Below, piece after piece: positions 52,056 through 62,026 of a stretch of 64,000 nt of DNA. The stretch is from Roseiarcus sp963767245 (GTDB lineage: Bacteria; Pseudomonadota; Alphaproteobacteria; Rhizobiales; Beijerinckiaceae). Under the pieces are notes generated by a model. It ran no database searches and was not told the origin of the DNA. It saw nothing but the letters and a program-made list of their open reading frames with translations. A program made the position numbers and the translations under genes. Position 1 is the stretch's first letter. The number at the start of each line of letters is the position of its first letter. The DNA lies in NCBI GenBank assembly GCA_963767245.1, contig CAVYDG010000007.1, forward strand, positions 62,001-126,000. The letters are read 5' to 3'.

Positions 52056-53222
52056 CTAATCCCGTCCAGTGGGGATCAAGCAAACCAGAACCAGACCCGC
52101 CGCGCTGAGAACGGCGCAGACGATGAAGATCGACCCGTAGCCGAAGGCCTGCGCCAGGCCGCCGACGCCGAGAGCGGCGAGGACCGAGCCCAGTTGGCCG
52201 GAATTCGAAAACAGCGCCGCCGCGGCGCCGGCGCGGTGCGGCATGAGCGTTTGTAGATAGCTGATTCCGAGATAGCTCACGAGACCAATGCCGATCGCCC
52301 GGAGAATCTGGGCCCAGAACACCGCGGCGACCGAACCCGCGAGCGCGAGCGCGACAAAATACGCGACGAACGCAGCCAGGCCGACGACGATCGCCGCCCG
52401 TTCGCCGCGCTGAAGCGGTCGCCAGATGAGTGCGCCCATGACGATGAGTTCGAGAGCGGCGCAGAGGCTCATCGCCACTCCGATGTCGCTGTTCGCCCCG
52501 CCCAGCGAGGTGATGAGCACGATGGGAAGCGGGATCGAGCCCAGGAACATGGCGGTGTGAAACAGGATGAGGGCGGCGAAGGCGAGGGCGATCGCCGGGC
52601 CTCCATTGGCAGGCTTGGGTCGTTTGGCGTGAGTTGGGTCGGCGGGAAGGGGCCTTGCCCGGACAAGGGCGAGAGTCACAAGGGCGGTCACGGCTGAAGC
52701 CGCGCTCGCGAGAAAGGCGCCGCGAAGGCCGACGATCCCGACAATCACAGCGCCGACCGCGGGTCCGATGGCCCACGCGACCGACCAGCTGGCGCGAAGA
52801 ACGCCGACGGCGCGATTGGCGGTGTATGGGCTGGCCTGCTCGAACTGTCGTTTGACGAGCGCGATCGATTGGGAGAAGGCCGCCGCGCCGATCGCGATCG
52901 GGATCGCCGCGATGACCAGCAGCACAACGAAATTAATTGTGAATCCAAGTAGGGTGTAGCCGACAGCGGACCCGGCGAGCGCCAGGAGGAGCGGCGCGAT
53001 GGTCGTCTTCCTGTCGATCCAGGCGCCAAAGGCGGTGCCGAAGGCAATGCCGCTCAACGCCCTCGCGGTCAGGATTGCGCTCAAGGAAAGGGGGCCGAGT
53101 TGCGCCTGATCGACGAGGAAGAGCACGACGTAAGGGCCGGAGATCGCGTCCGCGAGGCCAGAGAGCACGTCGACGATGACAAGCGCGATGAAGAAGGACG
53201 AGCGGTCGACGTCCGTTGTCAA
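52056..53222 (-). CDS. MFS transporter, SET-like sugar efflux family
   Basis: A 388-residue protein with twelve hydrophobic helices. Motif A-like loops occur after helix 2 (FGAWIDRKTTIAPLLL) and in the middle (WRPLQRGERAAIVV). Helix 1 reads FFIALVIVDVLSGLADAISG, and helix 4/5 has SQSIALVKRQFEQASPYTANRAVGVLR, shown here in pieces as SQSIALVKRQFEQ and YTANRAVGVLRASWS. That loop and the SIPLPIVLITSLGG segment suit the sugar-efflux (SetA-type) branch. The substrate is unproven. Confidence 0.83.
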   Translation of the reverse strand: MTTDVDRSSFFIALVIVDVLSGLADAISGPYVVLFLVDQAQLGPLSLSAILTARALSGIAFGTAFGAWIDRKTTIAPLLLALAGSAVGYTLLGFTINFVVLLVIAAIPIAIGAAAFSQSIALVKRQFEQASPYTANRAVGVLRASWSVAWAIGPAVGAVIVGIVGLRGAFLASAASAVTALVTLALVRARPLPADPTHAKRPKPANGGPAIALAFAALILFHTAMFLGSIPLPIVLITSLGGANSDIGVAMSLCAALELIVMGALIWRPLQRGERAAIVVGLAAFVAYFVALALAGSVAAVFWAQILRAIGIGLVSYLGISYLQTLMPHRAGAAAALFSNSGQLGSVLAALGVGGLAQAFGYGSIFIVCAVLSAAGLVLVCLIPTGRD

Positions 53223-53645
53223 AAGGGCCTCGGTATCGCAGCAAAAAGACGCTCAATTCATCTCGAGCGAGAGAAAGTCGGCCGTCTGGCGAATCCGACT
53301 CATAGTCGACCCGAGGGCGCCGGTCCCCTCGATCGCCACAAGCTCCAACGAATTTGATAGCTCGGAACGCCGGCGCCGATGGGGAGCGACGCATCTCCTC
53401 ATCGTGTCGGCTTGTTCACCCTCGGTGACCCAGTGTCGCTCGGGCCGGCGAACAAGGCCGCCCGAGACCACGGATAGAGCGGGACGATTTCAAGTCGACT
53501 CAGACCCGTCATTGCGAGCGACCCCCGGATCAAGTCCGGGGGGAAGCAATCCATCGGAACGTAGGGCGTTCTAGGCCCCGTAGATTGCTTCGTCGCTACG
53601 CTCCTCGTAATGACGGGGACGGTTCGACTTGATTGCATCGCGCTC
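53223..53645. other. 423-bp intergenic region carrying a rhizobial palindromic element
   Basis: It lies between the MFS gene and the decarboxylase stop codon. The left 280 bases contain no gene. The right third is the palindromic element described at 53508-53614. Confidence 0.6.
53508..53614. repeat. RIME-like 107-bp palindromic repeat
   Basis: It starts GTCATTGCGAGCGACC and ends GTCGCTACGCTCCTCGTAATGAC, near-complementary ends. Internal arms are GAAGCAATCCA and TAGATTGCTTC, and a hairpin CCCCGGATCAAGTCCGGGGG sits near the left. This is the classic CATTGCGAGCG...GAAGCAATC dispersed element of Hyphomicrobiales intergenic DNA. It can fold as a long hairpin and could act as a terminator for the flanking genes. 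Confidence 0.85.
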
Positions 53646-54776
53646 TTAGATCACATACGACTTCAGCGGCGGGAAGCCGTTGAAGCCGACCGAGGAATAA
53701 GTCGTCGTATAGGCCCCGGTTCCCTCGATCAGCACCTTGGCGCCGATCTCGAGCGAGACCGGCAAAAGGTAGGGCTCCTTCTCGTACAGCACGTCGACCG
53801 AGTTGCAGCTTGGTCCCGCGACCACGCAGGGCCCGAGCGCGTCGTCATCGAAGGCGGTGCGGATCGGATAGCGGATCATCTCGTCCATCGTCTCGGCGAG
53901 ACCGTTGAACTTGCCGATGTCGAGATAAACCCAGCGGCTCTTGTCCTCGTCCGACTTCCTCGAGATCAGCACCACCTCGGCCTCGATGACGCCGGCGTTG
54001 CCGACCATACCTCGACCGGGCTCGATGATCGTCTCGGGAATGCGATTGCCGAAATGGCGGCGCAGCGCGCGGAAGATCGTTTGTCCATAGGTCTTGATCG
54101 CCGGGACGTCTTTCAGATAGCGGGTCGGGAAGCCGCCGCCGAGATTGATCATGGCGAGCTGGACGCCCCGTTCGGCCAGGTCGCGGAAAATCGCCGCCGA
54201 CACTTTCAGCGCCCGGTCCCACATTCGCGGGTTTGCCTGCTGCGAGCCGACATGGAACGAGAGGCCATGGGCGACGAGGCCGAGCGCATGGGCGCGCTCG
54301 AGCACTCGTGCGGCCATCTCCGGCGCGCAGCCGAATTTGCGCGACAAAGGCCATTCGGCGCCCGCGCCGTCGCATAAGATCCGGCAGAACACTTTCGCTC
54401 CCGGGGCGGCGCGCGCGATCTTCTCGACTTCCGACTCGCAGTCGACGGCAAAAAGGCAGATCCCAAGCGCGTAGGCGCGCGCGATGTCCTTTTCTTTCTT
54501 GATCGTGTTGCCGAAGCTGATCCGATCGGGCGTCGCGCCGGCGGCGAGCGCTTGCTCGATCTCAGCGACCGAGGCGGTGTCGAAGCACGAGCCGAGAGAG
54601 GCGAGGAGATCAAGAATCTCCGGCGCCGGATTCGCCTTCACGGCATAGAACACGCGGGTGTCCGGCAAGGCGCCGGCGAAGCCCTGATAGTTCTCGCGCA
54701 CGACGTCGAGATCGACGACGAGTCGTGGGCCGTCCTCGCGGTTGCGGGCGAGGAATTCCTTGATGCGGTCCGTCAT
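53646..54776 (-). CDS. Ornithine/lysine-type PLP decarboxylase (fold type III)
   Basis: Intact, 376 residues from the ATG at 54776 (MTDRIKEFLARNREDGPRLV). The PLP lysine is in RVFYAVKANPAPEIL. The barrel has GLSFHVGSQQANPRMW, MINLGGGFPTRY and ETIIEPGRGMVGNAGVIEAE. The C-terminal catalytic Cys is in VVAGPSCNSVDVLYE, and GTGAYTTTYSSVGFNGFPPL completes the site. This is the eukaryote-like ornithine decarboxylase common in alphaproteobacteria, producing putrescine. The start overlaps a 67-codon upstream frame by four bases (ATGA). A long leader lies upstream. Confidence 0.92.
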   Translation of the reverse strand: MTDRIKEFLARNREDGPRLVVDLDVVRENYQGFAGALPDTRVFYAVKANPAPEILDLLASLGSCFDTASVAEIEQALAAGATPDRISFGNTIKKEKDIARAYALGICLFAVDCESEVEKIARAAPGAKVFCRILCDGAGAEWPLSRKFGCAPEMAARVLERAHALGLVAHGLSFHVGSQQANPRMWDRALKVSAAIFRDLAERGVQLAMINLGGGFPTRYLKDVPAIKTYGQTIFRALRRHFGNRIPETIIEPGRGMVGNAGVIEAEVVLISRKSDEDKSRWVYLDIGKFNGLAETMDEMIRYPIRTAFDDDALGPCVVAGPSCNSVDVLYEKEPYLLPVSLEIGAKVLIEGTGAYTTTYSSVGFNGFPPLKSYVI

Positions 54777-54976
54777 AGCGGCATCCCCCAAGCGCGCGGT
54801 TTCTCCGCGCCTGGAAACATGAAGGATTCGCCGGCGATGCGACTTTCGCGCCGCGCGTTGGAGACGCGATGCGAAGTCGTTGACCCGCCGACGCGACCGC
54901 CCGTCGACTCCGGCGGCGGCTTTTGAAAAGCCACCAGCGAAGGCGCGCGAGCAATCAGCTGCTGCGCCGTGGCCAT
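54773..54976 (-). CDS. Possible leader ORF translationally coupled to the decarboxylase
   Basis: The 67-codon frame, MATAQQLIARAPSLVAFQKP ... KPRAWGMPL, ends TGA overlapping the decarboxylase ATG (ATGA). There is no family similarity and no clear ribosome-binding site. It could be an alternative N-terminal extension remnant, a regulatory leader peptide, or chance. The coupling geometry is the only positive evidence. Confidence 0.35.
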   Translation of the reverse strand: MATAQQLIARAPSLVAFQKPPPESTGGRVGGSTTSHRVSNARRESRIAGESFMFPGAEKPRAWGMPL

Positions 54977-55606
54977 GACGCGCCCGGGCCTGTTGGCAGG
55001 CCTAGGCGATCAGAGCCATCGTTTGGACGAGGAAAAGTCCCGTCCGCACGCCCGGCAAGATAGACAAGCCTCTTTGGGCGCCGGCCTTTGGAGGGCCGGC
55101 AGAGACCAAAAAAGCCCGGTCCGTCGTTGCTTCAAGTCGCGTCCCCCGTTTGGCGGGGTTCGCCGGTTCGCCTCCGGCTGCCGGTCTTCCAGGGGCGGTT
55201 AACTGGCCTCTTGTCCAGATCCCCGCCGACCGACACACGACCACAGGCACGTGCGTATTGGGCAGACCCTTATTTGTTCGAATCGCGCCTGAGCGCAAGG
55301 GGTTTTTTCGGCGCGGGCGACCATTTTTGCCCGAGAGTCACCAAAGTCGAAACAAATCGGACGTTTTATCGCCGGCCAGCGGCAAACCCGGGCGAATCCG
55401 CGAGCCGACAACCGCGATTGGACGACGCTGGAAAAGAGCGCGCTTCGCGGGATAGCCCGGAGGCTCGGTCGGGTCCCGATTTGAAACCCTTCTAAATTGA
55501 ATCGTTTCTAAGTTTCACGCGCCATTCTTGTCCGCTGGGCGCCCCCTTGTTAACGGGAAGCCGGTGATCAAAAGGCTCGGTCCGCCGGCCGAATACAGGA
55601 AATTCA
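54977..55606. promoter_or_regulatory. 630-bp divergent region: structured leader of the decarboxylase and promoter of the iron-uptake locus
   Basis: No protein-like frame is convincing. On the minus strand it would form the 5' leader of the decarboxylase mRNA and is full of hairpins: CCCCGCCAAACGGGG, GCCGGCCCTCCAAAGGCCGGC, and a GGACCGGGCTTTTTTGGTCT element resembling an attenuator stem with a T-run. Alphaproteobacterial ornithine decarboxylases are known to carry the speF leader RNA; whether this is one needs a covariance search. The right end contains AT-rich operator-like sequence. Confidence 0.45.
55490..55515. promoter_or_regulatory. Candidate iron-responsive operator
   Basis: TTCTAAATTGAATCGTTTCT followed by AAG is an AT-rich island about 95 bases before the iron-binding-protein gene, with TTCTAA repeated 11 bases apart. 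It is reminiscent of Irr/Fur-type boxes of Hyphomicrobiales, but the match is loose. Confidence 0.3.
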
Positions 55607-56622
55607 ATGTCGCGCTTTTCCGTCCTCTTCGCTTCCGTCGCCGCGGCCGGCCTCGGGCTCGGCATGGTCTCGTCCGGCGCCGCGCGCCGCTTCGCTGACC
55701 CTCTATTCAGCCCAACACGAGCAGACGGTCGACATCCTGACCAAGCAATTCACCAAGGAAACGGGGATCGACGTCAAGGTTCACTCGGGCGAGGCCCCCG
55801 AACTCGCGAGCCAGCTGGTGAAGGAGGGAAGGTCGTCCCCTGCGGACGTTTTCTTCACCGAGAACTCGCCCGAGCTCGAATTGCTGTCGGAGAAGGGATT
55901 GCTGGCGAAAGTCGCTCCGGAGACGCTGGCCAGCGTGCCAGCGCAGGACAGCAGCTCCGCCGGCGATTGGGTCGGCGTTCTCGCCCGCGAAAACGTGGTC
56001 GCCTACAACCCCAGCATGATCCAGGAGGCGGCGCTGCCTGGGTCGCTGCTCGATCTGGCGAAGCCGGAATGGAAGGGCAAGGTCGCGATCGCGCCGACCG
56101 ACGCCGATTTCCTCCCGCTCATCGGGGCGGTCGCGGCGATGAAAGGGCGTCCCGCCGCCCTGGAATGGCTCAAAGGCCTGCGCGACAACGCCATGATCTT
56201 CGACGATGACGAAGGGGTCATCGCCGCGGTCGATCGGGGCGCGGTCGCGACCGGGATCATCAACAATTACTATTGGGCGCGGCTGCGCATGGAAAAAGGC
56301 GCCGACAAGATGCAGAGCGCCATTCACCACTTTGCCGGCGGCGACGTCGGCGGAGTTGATGAATGTGTCCGGCGCCGCGGCGCTCAAGAGTTCGCGCAAC
56401 CCGGCGGCCGCGCAGAAGTTCCTCGCCTTCCTGGTCAGCAAACCCGCCCAGGAGCTGGTGTCGAAACTCAACATCACCTTCGAATATCCGCTCGCCGCGG
56501 GCGTGGCGGCGAACCCGATGCTGAAGCCGGCGAGCGAATTGCAGCCTCCATCCCTGACTCTCAAGCAGATCGGCGACGACCGCGACGCCGCTGCGCTCTT
56601 GACCGAGGCAGGCCTGATCTGA
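55607..56622 (+). pseudogene. Fe(III) ABC transporter substrate-binding protein (two frame breaks)
   Basis: The ATG at 55607 starts a signal peptide, MSRFSVLFASVAAAGLGLGM. After a one-base shift near 55695 the mature part reads LTLYSAQHEQTVDILTKQF, GEAPELASQLVKEGRSSPAD, GIINNYYWARLRMEKGADK (tyrosines of the iron-binding YY motif) and, after a second shift near 56355, NPAAAQKFLAFLVSKPAQEL and ITFEYPLAAGVAANP. This is the FbpA/FutA-like class that carries ferric iron in the periplasm. Length is about 338 residues. The permease gene starts at the overlapping TGATG. Confidence 0.8.
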
Positions 56623-58239
56623 TGTCGCATGCCGTCAGCCTGAATGGCGCCGCGCGCGCCTTCGGCTTTGGCCAGCCTGCGCTGGCCAATCGGAGGGGAC
56701 GCGCGCCCGCCGCTCTGATCGGGCGCGGCAATATTCGCCGCCGCGCTCGTTCTGCTGCCGATCCTGGTCACGCTCGTTCAGGCGGCCGGAGTGAGCGCGC
56801 AAGGCGCGGTGGATTTGCTGATGCGTCCGCTCGTCGGCCGACTGCTTGTCAATACGATCGGACTGGTTGTCGCCGCCTCTGCGACGTGCGCGTCATCGGG
56901 ACGGCGACGGCCTGGCTAATCGAGCGAACCGATCTTCCGGGCCGGAAGGTTTGGGCTGTGCTCGCCGTCGCGCCATTGGCGATTCCGCCATTCATCTCGA
57001 GCTATGCCTGGGTCTCGCTCAGCAATGGCTTGCAGGATTTCGGCGGCGCGCTGCTGGTGGTGACGTGCGCTTACTATCCGCTGGTCTATCTGCCGGTCGC
57101 CGCCGCGCTGCGCGGCCTCGATCCGGGGTTGGAGGAGACGGCGCGGTCGCTCGGTCACGGGCCCTGGGGATGCTTCTTCCGCGTCGTCGCGCCGCAACTG
57201 CGCCCGGCGCTCTACGGCGGCAGTATTGCTGGTCGCGCTCGATGTGCTGATCGAGTTCGGCGCTTTTGCGCTGTTGCGCTTCCGCACTTTCACGACCGAA
57301 CTTTACGCTCAATACCGGACCGGACTGGACGGGCCGGAATCCTCGCTGCTGGCGCTCGTGCTCATCGGCCTCTGTCTCGTCTGCGTAATCGGAGAACTGA
57401 AAGTGCGCGGCCGGGCGCGCTATGCGCGCATCGGCTCTGGCGCCCGGCGGATCGCGGCGCCCGTGCGTCTCGGATGGATCCGGTGGCTGGCTCTGCTGGC
57501 GTTCGTCGCGCTGACGACGGCGACGCTAGGCGTGCCGCTGGGCATGATCGGCTATTGGCTGATCCAGCACGCCCAGGCAGCGACCTCGCCGGTCGCGCCA
57601 TCCTGGCCGGCTCTCTTCGACGCGACGCTTGCTTCGGTCGGTTATGGACTGGCCGGCGCCGCCGCGGCCGTCGTGCTGGCGGCGCCGCTCGCCTATCTCG
57701 CAACGCGCTACCCGAGCCGCCTCTCGATCGTTCTCGAGCGGATCGCCTATCTCGCCCAGGGGGTGCCGGCCATCGTCGTTGCGCTGGCGTTCATTTCGCT
57801 CACCGTGCAGACGATCCGCCCGCTGTACCAAAGCGCGGCGCTGTTGGTGATCGCCTATGCGATCCTGTTCCTGCCGTTCGCGCTGGTCGGGGTCCGCTCG
57901 GCATTGGCGCAGGTCCAACTCGGGCTTGAGGAGGCGGGCCGTTCGCTCGGGCTTGGGTGGTTCGCGGTCACCGTCCGGGTCCTGGCGCCGCTGGCGGGAC
58001 CGGGGGTAGGCGCCGGAGCCGCAATGGTGTTCGTCTTCGTCGCCACCGAGCTGACGGCGACGCTGCTGCTGGCGCCGATCGGTACGCGAACGCTGGCGAC
58101 CGAGGTCTGGGCCAACACGACGTCGCTGGCTTTTGCCGCCGCCGCGCCGTTCGCGGCGATGATGCTGGCGATATCGCTCCTCTCCACCTGGCTGCTTGCG
58201 CACCGTTTCGGCGCCGCGGCATTTCCGGTTCGGGCCTGA
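56622..58239 (+). pseudogene. Fe(III) ABC transporter permease (FbpB-like, frame breaks)
   Basis: The ATG at 56622 overlaps the upstream stop. The product is a double-length permease of about 540 residues. The first BPD_transp half (GTATAWLIERTDLPGRKVWA, PLAIPPFISSYAWVSLSNGL, EETARSLGHGPWGCFFRVVA) is disturbed by shifts between 56650 and 56900 and near 57225. The second half from 57226 is clean: LASVGYGLAGAAAAVVLAAP, AQGVPAIVVALAFI, EEAGRSLGLGWFAVTVRVLA (EAA loop) and ELTATLLLAPIGTRTLATEV. This is the FbpB/CysW-type fused permease. Confidence 0.8.
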
Positions 58240-58241
58240 CG

Positions 58242-59330
58242 ATGGCCGACCTGCGCATCTCGGCGCTGACCAAGTCGTTTGGCGGAACGGCGATCCTGCG
58301 CGGAGTCGATCTTGCCGTGCCGTCCGGCGCGCTGTTCGCAATCCTCGGCGCGTCGGGAAGCGGCAAGACGACGCTGCTGAGGTTGCTCAGCGGGTTCGAG
58401 CGCGCCGATTTGGGGACGATCGAGATCGACGGCCGGGTGGTATCCGGATCCGGGTTTTCATCTCCCGCCGGAGAAGAGGCAGGTTGGCTATGTAACCCAG
58501 GAGGGGTCGCTCTTTCCCCACCTGACGGTCGCCGCGAACGTCGTCTTCGGGCTCCCGCGGCGGCGATCGCCGCGATCGTTTCAGGGCCGAAACGATGCTG
58601 GAAATGCGTTGGCCTGCCCGCATCCTACGCCAGCCGCGGCCCGCACGAACTTTCCGGCGGCGAGCAGCAACGCGTCGCGCTGGCCCGCGCGCTCGCGCCG
58701 CGGCCAAAGCTCGTGCTGCTCGACGAGCCCTTCTCGGCTCTCGACGCCTCGCTTCGGATCGAAACCCGACAAGCCGTCGCGGCGATCCTGCAGGCGGCGG
58801 GAGCGACCGCGCTATTGGTGACGCACGACCAGTCGGAGGCCCTCTCCATGGGCCGCGAGGTCGCCGTCCTGCGCGACGGCGTGCTGGCGCAGGTCGCGCC
58901 GCCTGAAGACTTGTACCGGCGAGCCCGTCGACGCCGCTCTGGCGCAATTCGTTGGCGAGGCGGCGCTGCTGCCGGGCGTCGTCGCGGCAGGGTTCGCCAC
59001 CTGCGCGCTCGGGCGGCTCGAACTGGCGCGGGCCGCGGCGGACGGGCCCGCCGACGTGATGGTGCGGCCGGAGCAGATTCGATTTGCGTCGCCCGCCAGG
59101 CCCGGCGCGGTCGAGGGGCGGGTTCTCGCCGTCACCTACTACGGCCACGACGCCAGCGTCGCCGTCGCGCTGGACTCGGGCGCAGACACGGTCACCGCGC
59201 GCGTCGCGGGCCACATGGCGCCTGGTGCAGGGCGCCAGCGTCTGGCTCAGCGTCGAAGGCCCGGTGATGGCTTATTCGCGCGCGGCTCCCATCCGCGAGT
59301 CCGAGAACCTGGCCCGGCGAGCGGGCCGTG
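58242..59330 (+). pseudogene. Fe(III) ABC transporter ATP-binding protein (FbpC-like, frame breaks)
   Basis: The ATG at 58242 is two bases after the permease stop. Walker A is ILGASGSGKTTLLRLLSGFE; after shifts near 58460 and 58590 come VGYVTQEGSLFPHLTV (Q-loop), ELSGGEQQRVALARALA (signature), LVLLDEPFSALDASLR (Walker B) and LLVTHDQSEALSMG (H-loop). A TOBE-like tail (MVRPEQIRFA, GASVWLSVEGPVMAYSR) needs further shifts near 58915 and 59215. The exact stop is therefore uncertain (59290-59330). Confidence 0.8.
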
Positions 59331-59386
59331 AAACCGCGGACGCTTCCGAAGCGCGCCTTCGTTCCAACCGTCAGGGAAAGACTGAT

Positions 59387-60546
59387 ATGAGCGAGACATC
59401 GCGACATGGTTTCGCGCGCGAGCCGCCGCGCGTTGGCGCTCGGAGCTTGGGCGGCGCTGGCGGTCTCGCGCCACACGCGGCGGTGTCCGCCGCGCCTCGG
59501 CGAGCTTCCTCGATGGAATCCATCGGCAGACGGTGCTCGGTTCCGACCGTTCCCGACAACGGCGATCAGAACCCCTATGCGATCGTCGTTGCGCCGGTTT
59601 CCGCCGGATCGATCGAGAAGGACGACGTCCTGATCAGCAACTTCAACGACGCCGGCAATCTGCAGGGGCTCGGCACCACCATCGTCAACTACAATCCGAC
59701 GACCAAGAAACTCACCACCTTCGCCGCGCTGCCTCGCGATCTTGCCGGATGTCCGGGCGGCGTCGGGCTATCGACGGCCATGACCATGCTCAAGAGCGGC
59801 TGGGTCATCGTCGGCAGCGCGCCGAGCGCCGACGGTACGACGGGGACCAGGGGCGCGGGCTGCCTGATCGTGCTCGACTCCAACGGCAAGGTCGCCGGCA
59901 TGATCGCCGGCGACAAGATCGACATGCCCTGGGGCAATATGGCGGTGATCGACAACGGCGACACCGCGACCCTGTTCGTCAGCATGGCCGGCTTCGGCGT
60001 CGGTTCGCCCGAAGGCGATCCGCGCGTCGTCAACGAGGCGACTGTGCTTGCGCATCAAGCTCGCGATTCCGGAGGGCAAGCCGCCGACGGTCGTCGACCA
60101 GACCGTCGTCGGCAGCGGCTTCGGCTCGCAGCCGAACAAGGACGTGTTCCTCATCGGCCCGACCGGGCTCGCGCTTGGACCCAACGATACGCTCTACGTT
60201 TCTGACGCGACCGGAAACCGGATCAGCGCGATTTGGGACGCCACGACCCGCGACCACAGCGCCGGCATTGGCCGCACCGTCACCAAGGATGGCCTGCTGC
60301 AAGCGCCACTGGCGATGGCGACGGCGCCGAACGGCCATCTTCTCGTGATCAACGCGCAAGAACGGGCAGGTCGTCGAGATCGATCCGATCAGCGGCGAAC
60401 AGATGCAAGCGCCCGCTGGATCGATCCGAACAAGGCGCAGAAGCCGCCGGGCAGCGGCGATCTGTTCGGCATCGCCATGACGCCGGCCGGCGACGGATTC
60501 TACTTTCGTCAAGGACGAGGACAACACGTTGGCGATCGCAAAATGA
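59387..60546 (+). pseudogene. Secreted NHL/beta-propeller-type protein (frame breaks)
   Basis: The ATG at 59387 has AGGGAAAG upstream. In a shifted frame the N-terminus gives a signal peptide, SRASRRALALGAWAALAVS. The mature part is a propeller: VPDNGDQNPYAIVVAPVSAG, LQGLGTTIVNYNPTTKKLTT, GNMAVIDNGDTATLFVSMAG, GPTGLALGPNDTLYVSDATG and GLLQAPLAMATAPNGHLLVI, with shifts near 59420, 59510, 60045, 60355 and 60510. It ends in TGA overlapping the peroxidase ATG (ATGA). Such proteins regularly precede DyP peroxidases. The function is unknown; it is probably periplasmic. Confidence 0.72.
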
Positions 60547-61852
60547 GTTGTCCGTTCGCGCCCGGCGGGCGGCCCATCCCGGCGCGGCCTTCTGGCCGGC
60601 GCCGGCGGATTGCTCGCTGGCGCGAGACGTAGCGAAAGATTGCGCGCGCCGCGATGCCCGAGGCTCCGGCTGCCGGGGCGCTCAGGGAAGCGTTCTTCGG
60701 CCCACATCAGGGCGGCATCGCGACGCCGCCGCAGACGAACGCATATTTTGTCGCCTTCGACCTCGTCGCCAAATCGGTCGATGAGGTGACGGCGATGCTG
60801 CGGCTGTGGACTGACGCCGCCCGGCGCATGATAGCGGGGGAGACGGCGCGGCCTCTCGGCGACGACGTCACCATCGAAGGGCCGGACGGCGGGTCCGCCC
60901 TCGGTCTTCCACCCTCGCGCCTGACCATCACCTTTGGCTTCGGGCCGGGTCTCTTCACGAAGAATGGCGTCGACCGATATGGTCTTGCCGCCAAGAGGCC
61001 GGACGCGCTCGTCGACCTGCCCAAATTCAACGGCGACCAATTGCAGCCCGCGCGCACCGGCGGCGATATCTTCGTGCAGGCTTGCGCCGACGACCCGCAG
61101 ATCGCGTTTCACGCGGTGCGCGAACTCGATCGCCTCAGCTATGGCGCGGCGCAGATCCGGTGGGCGCAGAGCGGCTTCCTGCCTCGACTTCCGCCGGCGA
61201 AACGCCGCGCAACCTGATGGGCTTCAAGGACGGGACGGTCAATCCTGCCGCTCGGCGGCGCGCCCGCACACCCCCGATGCTCCGCGGGGGATCGATGATG
61301 TGGTGTGGGTCGGCGAGGATGGCCCGGACTGGATGCGCGGCGGCAGCTATATGGTGGTCCGGCGGATCAGGATTTCGCTTGAGCATTGGGATCGAACCGA
61401 GATCGACTTCCAGGAGCAGGTGATCGGCCGGCACAAATATTCCGGCGCGCCGATCGGCAAGTCCGGCGAGCAGGACCCTCTCGACCTCGACCGCGCGGAC
61501 AAGGACGGCAATCCGCTGATCGCCGACAACGCCCATGTCCGGCTCGGCGCGGCGTCGGTCAATGACGGCGCGCAGATCCTGCGCCGGTCCTATTCCTACA
61601 ATGACGGGGTCAGCTTCACCGCCGAGCGCTGGCCGCCCTGGCGCCAGGGCATGCTTTACGACGCCGGACTCGATGTTCGTCGCCTACCAGCGCGATCCGC
61701 GCGCCGGCTTCATCAAGATCTACGAGAACATGTCGAAGCTCGACGCTCTCAACCAGTTCACCACCCATACCGGCGGCGGCCTGTTTGCTTGCCCCGCCGG
61801 CGTCCGGGAGGGTGAATTCATCGGCCAGCGCCTGTTCCAGCCGCCCGCGTGA
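60543..61852 (+). pseudogene. DyP-type (EfeB-like) haem peroxidase, Tat-exported (frame breaks)
   Basis: The ATG at 60543 overlaps the upstream stop. In a shifted frame the N-terminus has a twin-arginine signal, SRRGLLAGAGGLLAGA. The peroxidase body has TPPQTNAYFVAFDLVAKSVD, LTITFGFGPGLF, then after shifts NLMGFKDGTVNP (GxxDG motif), VWVGEDGPDWMRGGSYMVVR, DNAHVRLGAA (proximal His) and ILRRSYSYNDGV, ending YENMSKLDALNQFTTHTGG and FIGQRLFQPPA. Breaks occur near 60580-60650, 61195, 61250 and 61675. EfeB-like enzymes work with iron-uptake systems, fitting the locus. Confidence 0.82.
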
Positions 61853-62026
61853 AGTCGGATGGCACGCCTACCGTAGTCGCCTTGGTAAGGACAGGCGTGC
61901 GCGCCAAAGCCGCCAGTTCGTTGCGGGCGTGAAATAGCCCTCACCGTCGGAAGCGGTCGAAGGAAGTCCAAGCCATTTTCGCCCCGGCGACCGCGTCGTT
62001 TGCGCCGGGGCGCGCCGATGAAGCTT

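Noticed and set aside
55020..55060. GAGGAAAAGTCCCGTCC resembling the conserved core of RNase P RNA
   Set aside because: The match is short, has an extra A, and the flanking P-stems and the second conserved region are not found at the expected distances.
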